Below, one piece after another: positions 62,336 through 64,000 of a stretch of 64,000 nucleotides of DNA. The DNA is from Atrichornis clamosus (lineage: Eukaryota > Chordata > Aves > Passeriformes > Menuridae), in contig WBMZ01003311.1 of NCBI GenBank assembly GCA_013400975.1, positions 52,948-116,947 of the forward strand, in the 5' to 3' direction. Under the pieces are notes generated by a model. It was not told the origin of the DNA and made no database searches. It saw nothing but the letters and a program-made list of their open reading frames with translations. A program made the translations under genes and the position numbers. Each line of letters begins with the position of its first letter. The stretch's first letter is position 1.

Positions 62336-64000
62336 TCCTGCTGCTTGTTTTCTCACCAATAACACGAAATCTCACACTCTCATTGAAGACTAAAGACTCA
62401 GAAAAAGACTCTTTTCCTTAGCCTATTCAGCCATCCATCCTTCGGCCGATGGCTCCTGAGCACAGTAGGCTTGGAGATGCTCCTCTTCCCACAGGGGTGC
62501 TGAGCATGTGGTTCTGGATCCCACTTTCGAAATTTGCTTAAAGAGAAACACAACAGAAAGGAGACTTGTTTTACTAGTTGGTAGTGCAGAAGGAATGAAG
62601 GAGTTGTCACTTATTATTACCTATTGTAATTACAAAACTTGCCTACAGCAACCACCAGTCTTCTGGCCAGAATAGAAGAAGGCCCTTCTTGGCCTGTCAT
62701 ATGAGAACACCTGTGTGATGGATTTGGTTCATTTGTCTATACCTTCACACACTAACAAAGTGCTGTGCTATATTCAGTAGTGTTTATAAAGCACTGAGAT
62801 TCTGGGATGAATGTAGTCAGAAAAATTTTATAGGTATTTCTGAAAGAGCCAAGCATTTCTTTTTGAAATTGCTGGTGTTCAGTGCTTTGAAGTCCCTTGA
62901 GAACAACTGGGAAAAATATTGTCATCATTAGGGTGTGAAGCACCTTTGACAATTGCAACAAGGAACCACACTAAACTTAAACCGAGATTTTCTAAGATCA
63001 AATGGTGAACATATCAGAAGGTGGGATGACTTTAACAGTACAGCACTTCTTTGCCTGACTTTGTAGGAGAGGTGGTAATCAAGTGTAGCCAGTGCCTGTA
63101 TTTACATGGAAATACAAATACTTTGTTCTTGAATGCCTTACTTGCTAGTACTTACTAAAAATATATATATACCTTTAAAGAACTTGATCCATTGCTTTTT
63201 TCTATTGATCATCTGTAAGCAAATATGGGGTTTTTTGTAGACTATGTAGTTAAAAATAATAAAGCTCACAGCATTGCACAGTGTCTGACGTTAGATGCTT
63301 CCACTGTTGGAGTTACATGGATATATTTATAGTGGTAATTCAGTGCTATTAGATCTGCTTGTATTAATAGTCATTACTACAAAGAAGTAATAATTAAAAT
63401 ATTCAACACCTGAATTATTTTTCTTAGGAGAGAAGAAAGAAAATGTATCATTTCTGTAGATGCTAAGAGGTTAATACTTGTAGTAGGGCAGCTCTGAACA
63501 TTTTTTCTGAAAAGAGGGAAAATTTTTCCCTAGAGGGAACAGGAAAACTCTCTAATAATTCTATTCTTTAAATTTGCTGATGGCTATGCACAGTTAATGA
63601 AGTTAAATCAGTAAGAAATTTCCTTCCATTCAGATGAAATAAAGCTCATAACATAATAAGTACTTGACGTATTGCTGGCTAAAAAATGTCCAAGAAATTT
63701 AGACCTATATTCCCACATGTAGTAGGGTTTAACAGCTTGTTCTTAAGTATCTTCATCTAGTTCATGATTTCAAAAATATGCTCTTTTCAACAAAAAACCC
63801 GTTAAAATTGTATTTGAACTTAAAATTATAAGGAGTATTTGTTTTGCATAAAGACATAAAGTTAGAAGAGACATTTTTCATACAGAATTTAATAATTATT
63901 CCAGGAATATATAAATCTCTTTACAAAAAAATTCTTAAAATTCTTGGTTAATTATATACTCTTGTGTATAACTGGCTAATGTCCCAATTTTCAAGAAGGG

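Larger units (their letters stand above)
58036..64000. other. Unique sequence, no supported gene
   Basis: About 6 kb of AT-rich DNA with no repeat family assigned. Two small direct duplications occur, at 61503-61541 and 62299-62335, listed separately. AATAAA-type signals (for example 63259-63264) occur as expected by chance. Open frames reach 88 codons and resemble nothing known. Confidence 0.5.

Noticed and set aside
1..64000. CRISPR arrays, tRNA, rRNA and spliceosomal RNA genes
   Set aside because: I saw no regularly spaced direct repeats, no tRNA B-box type GGTTCGAATCC sequence, and no match to conserved small RNA cores.

Overview
The window looks like a piece of a bird nuclear genome. 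It is AT-rich, mostly unique sequence. Its recognisable interspersed repeats are CR1 LINE copies, several of which keep the 3' end typical of bird CR1 (short runs of the ATTCTATG or ATTCTGTG type, or the reverse complement ATAGAATC). It also holds one retroviral solo LTR and almost no SINE-like material. A crocodile or turtle source is not excluded, but the look of the CR1 copies favours a bird. There is no sign of prokaryotic or viral gene organisation.

I find no protein-coding gene, tRNA, rRNA or CRISPR array that I can support. The open frames are short (at most about 150 codons). They are either inside CR1 copies, created by a simple repeat, or of a length expected by chance in AT-rich DNA. 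The window is therefore best read as intergenic or deep intronic. The one place that looks like a gene start is a CpG island at about 46.69-47.43 kb. It could drive a non-coding RNA or the first exon of a gene lying outside the window.

Layout: 1-2.4 kb unique; 2.4-3.45 kb CR1 (+) with a broken reverse-transcriptase core; 3.5-9.8 kb unique; 9.8 kb probable ancient CR1 remnant (-); 11.45 kb degenerate CATCTATA repeat; 12.04-12.84 kb CR1 (-); 18.8-19.0 kb short CR1 (+); 25.55-25.67 kb AT repeat and a hairpin; 28.44-28.85 kb CR1 (+); 34.9 kb CAA repeat; 38.1-38.4 kb ancient CR1 (-); 40.88-41.04 kb TTCC microsatellite in a 139-base pyrimidine run; 43.43-44.1 kb CR1 (-); 45.08 kb run of 54 A; 46.69-47.43 kb CpG island; 49.25-49.7 kb ancient CR1 (+); 52.69-53.16 kb solo LTR with a 4-base target duplication; 54.89-55.55 kb CR1 (+); 55.545-56.383 kb two identical 419-base copies separated by a single N; 57.94-58.04 kb AT-rich inverted repeat; the rest unique.

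The clearest anomaly is technical. The 419-base perfect duplication across one N begins exactly at the end of a CR1 copy, which points to two contig ends that were joined without merging their overlap. The biologically most interesting items are the isolated CpG island and the well-bounded solo LTR. I did not find a new biological system.
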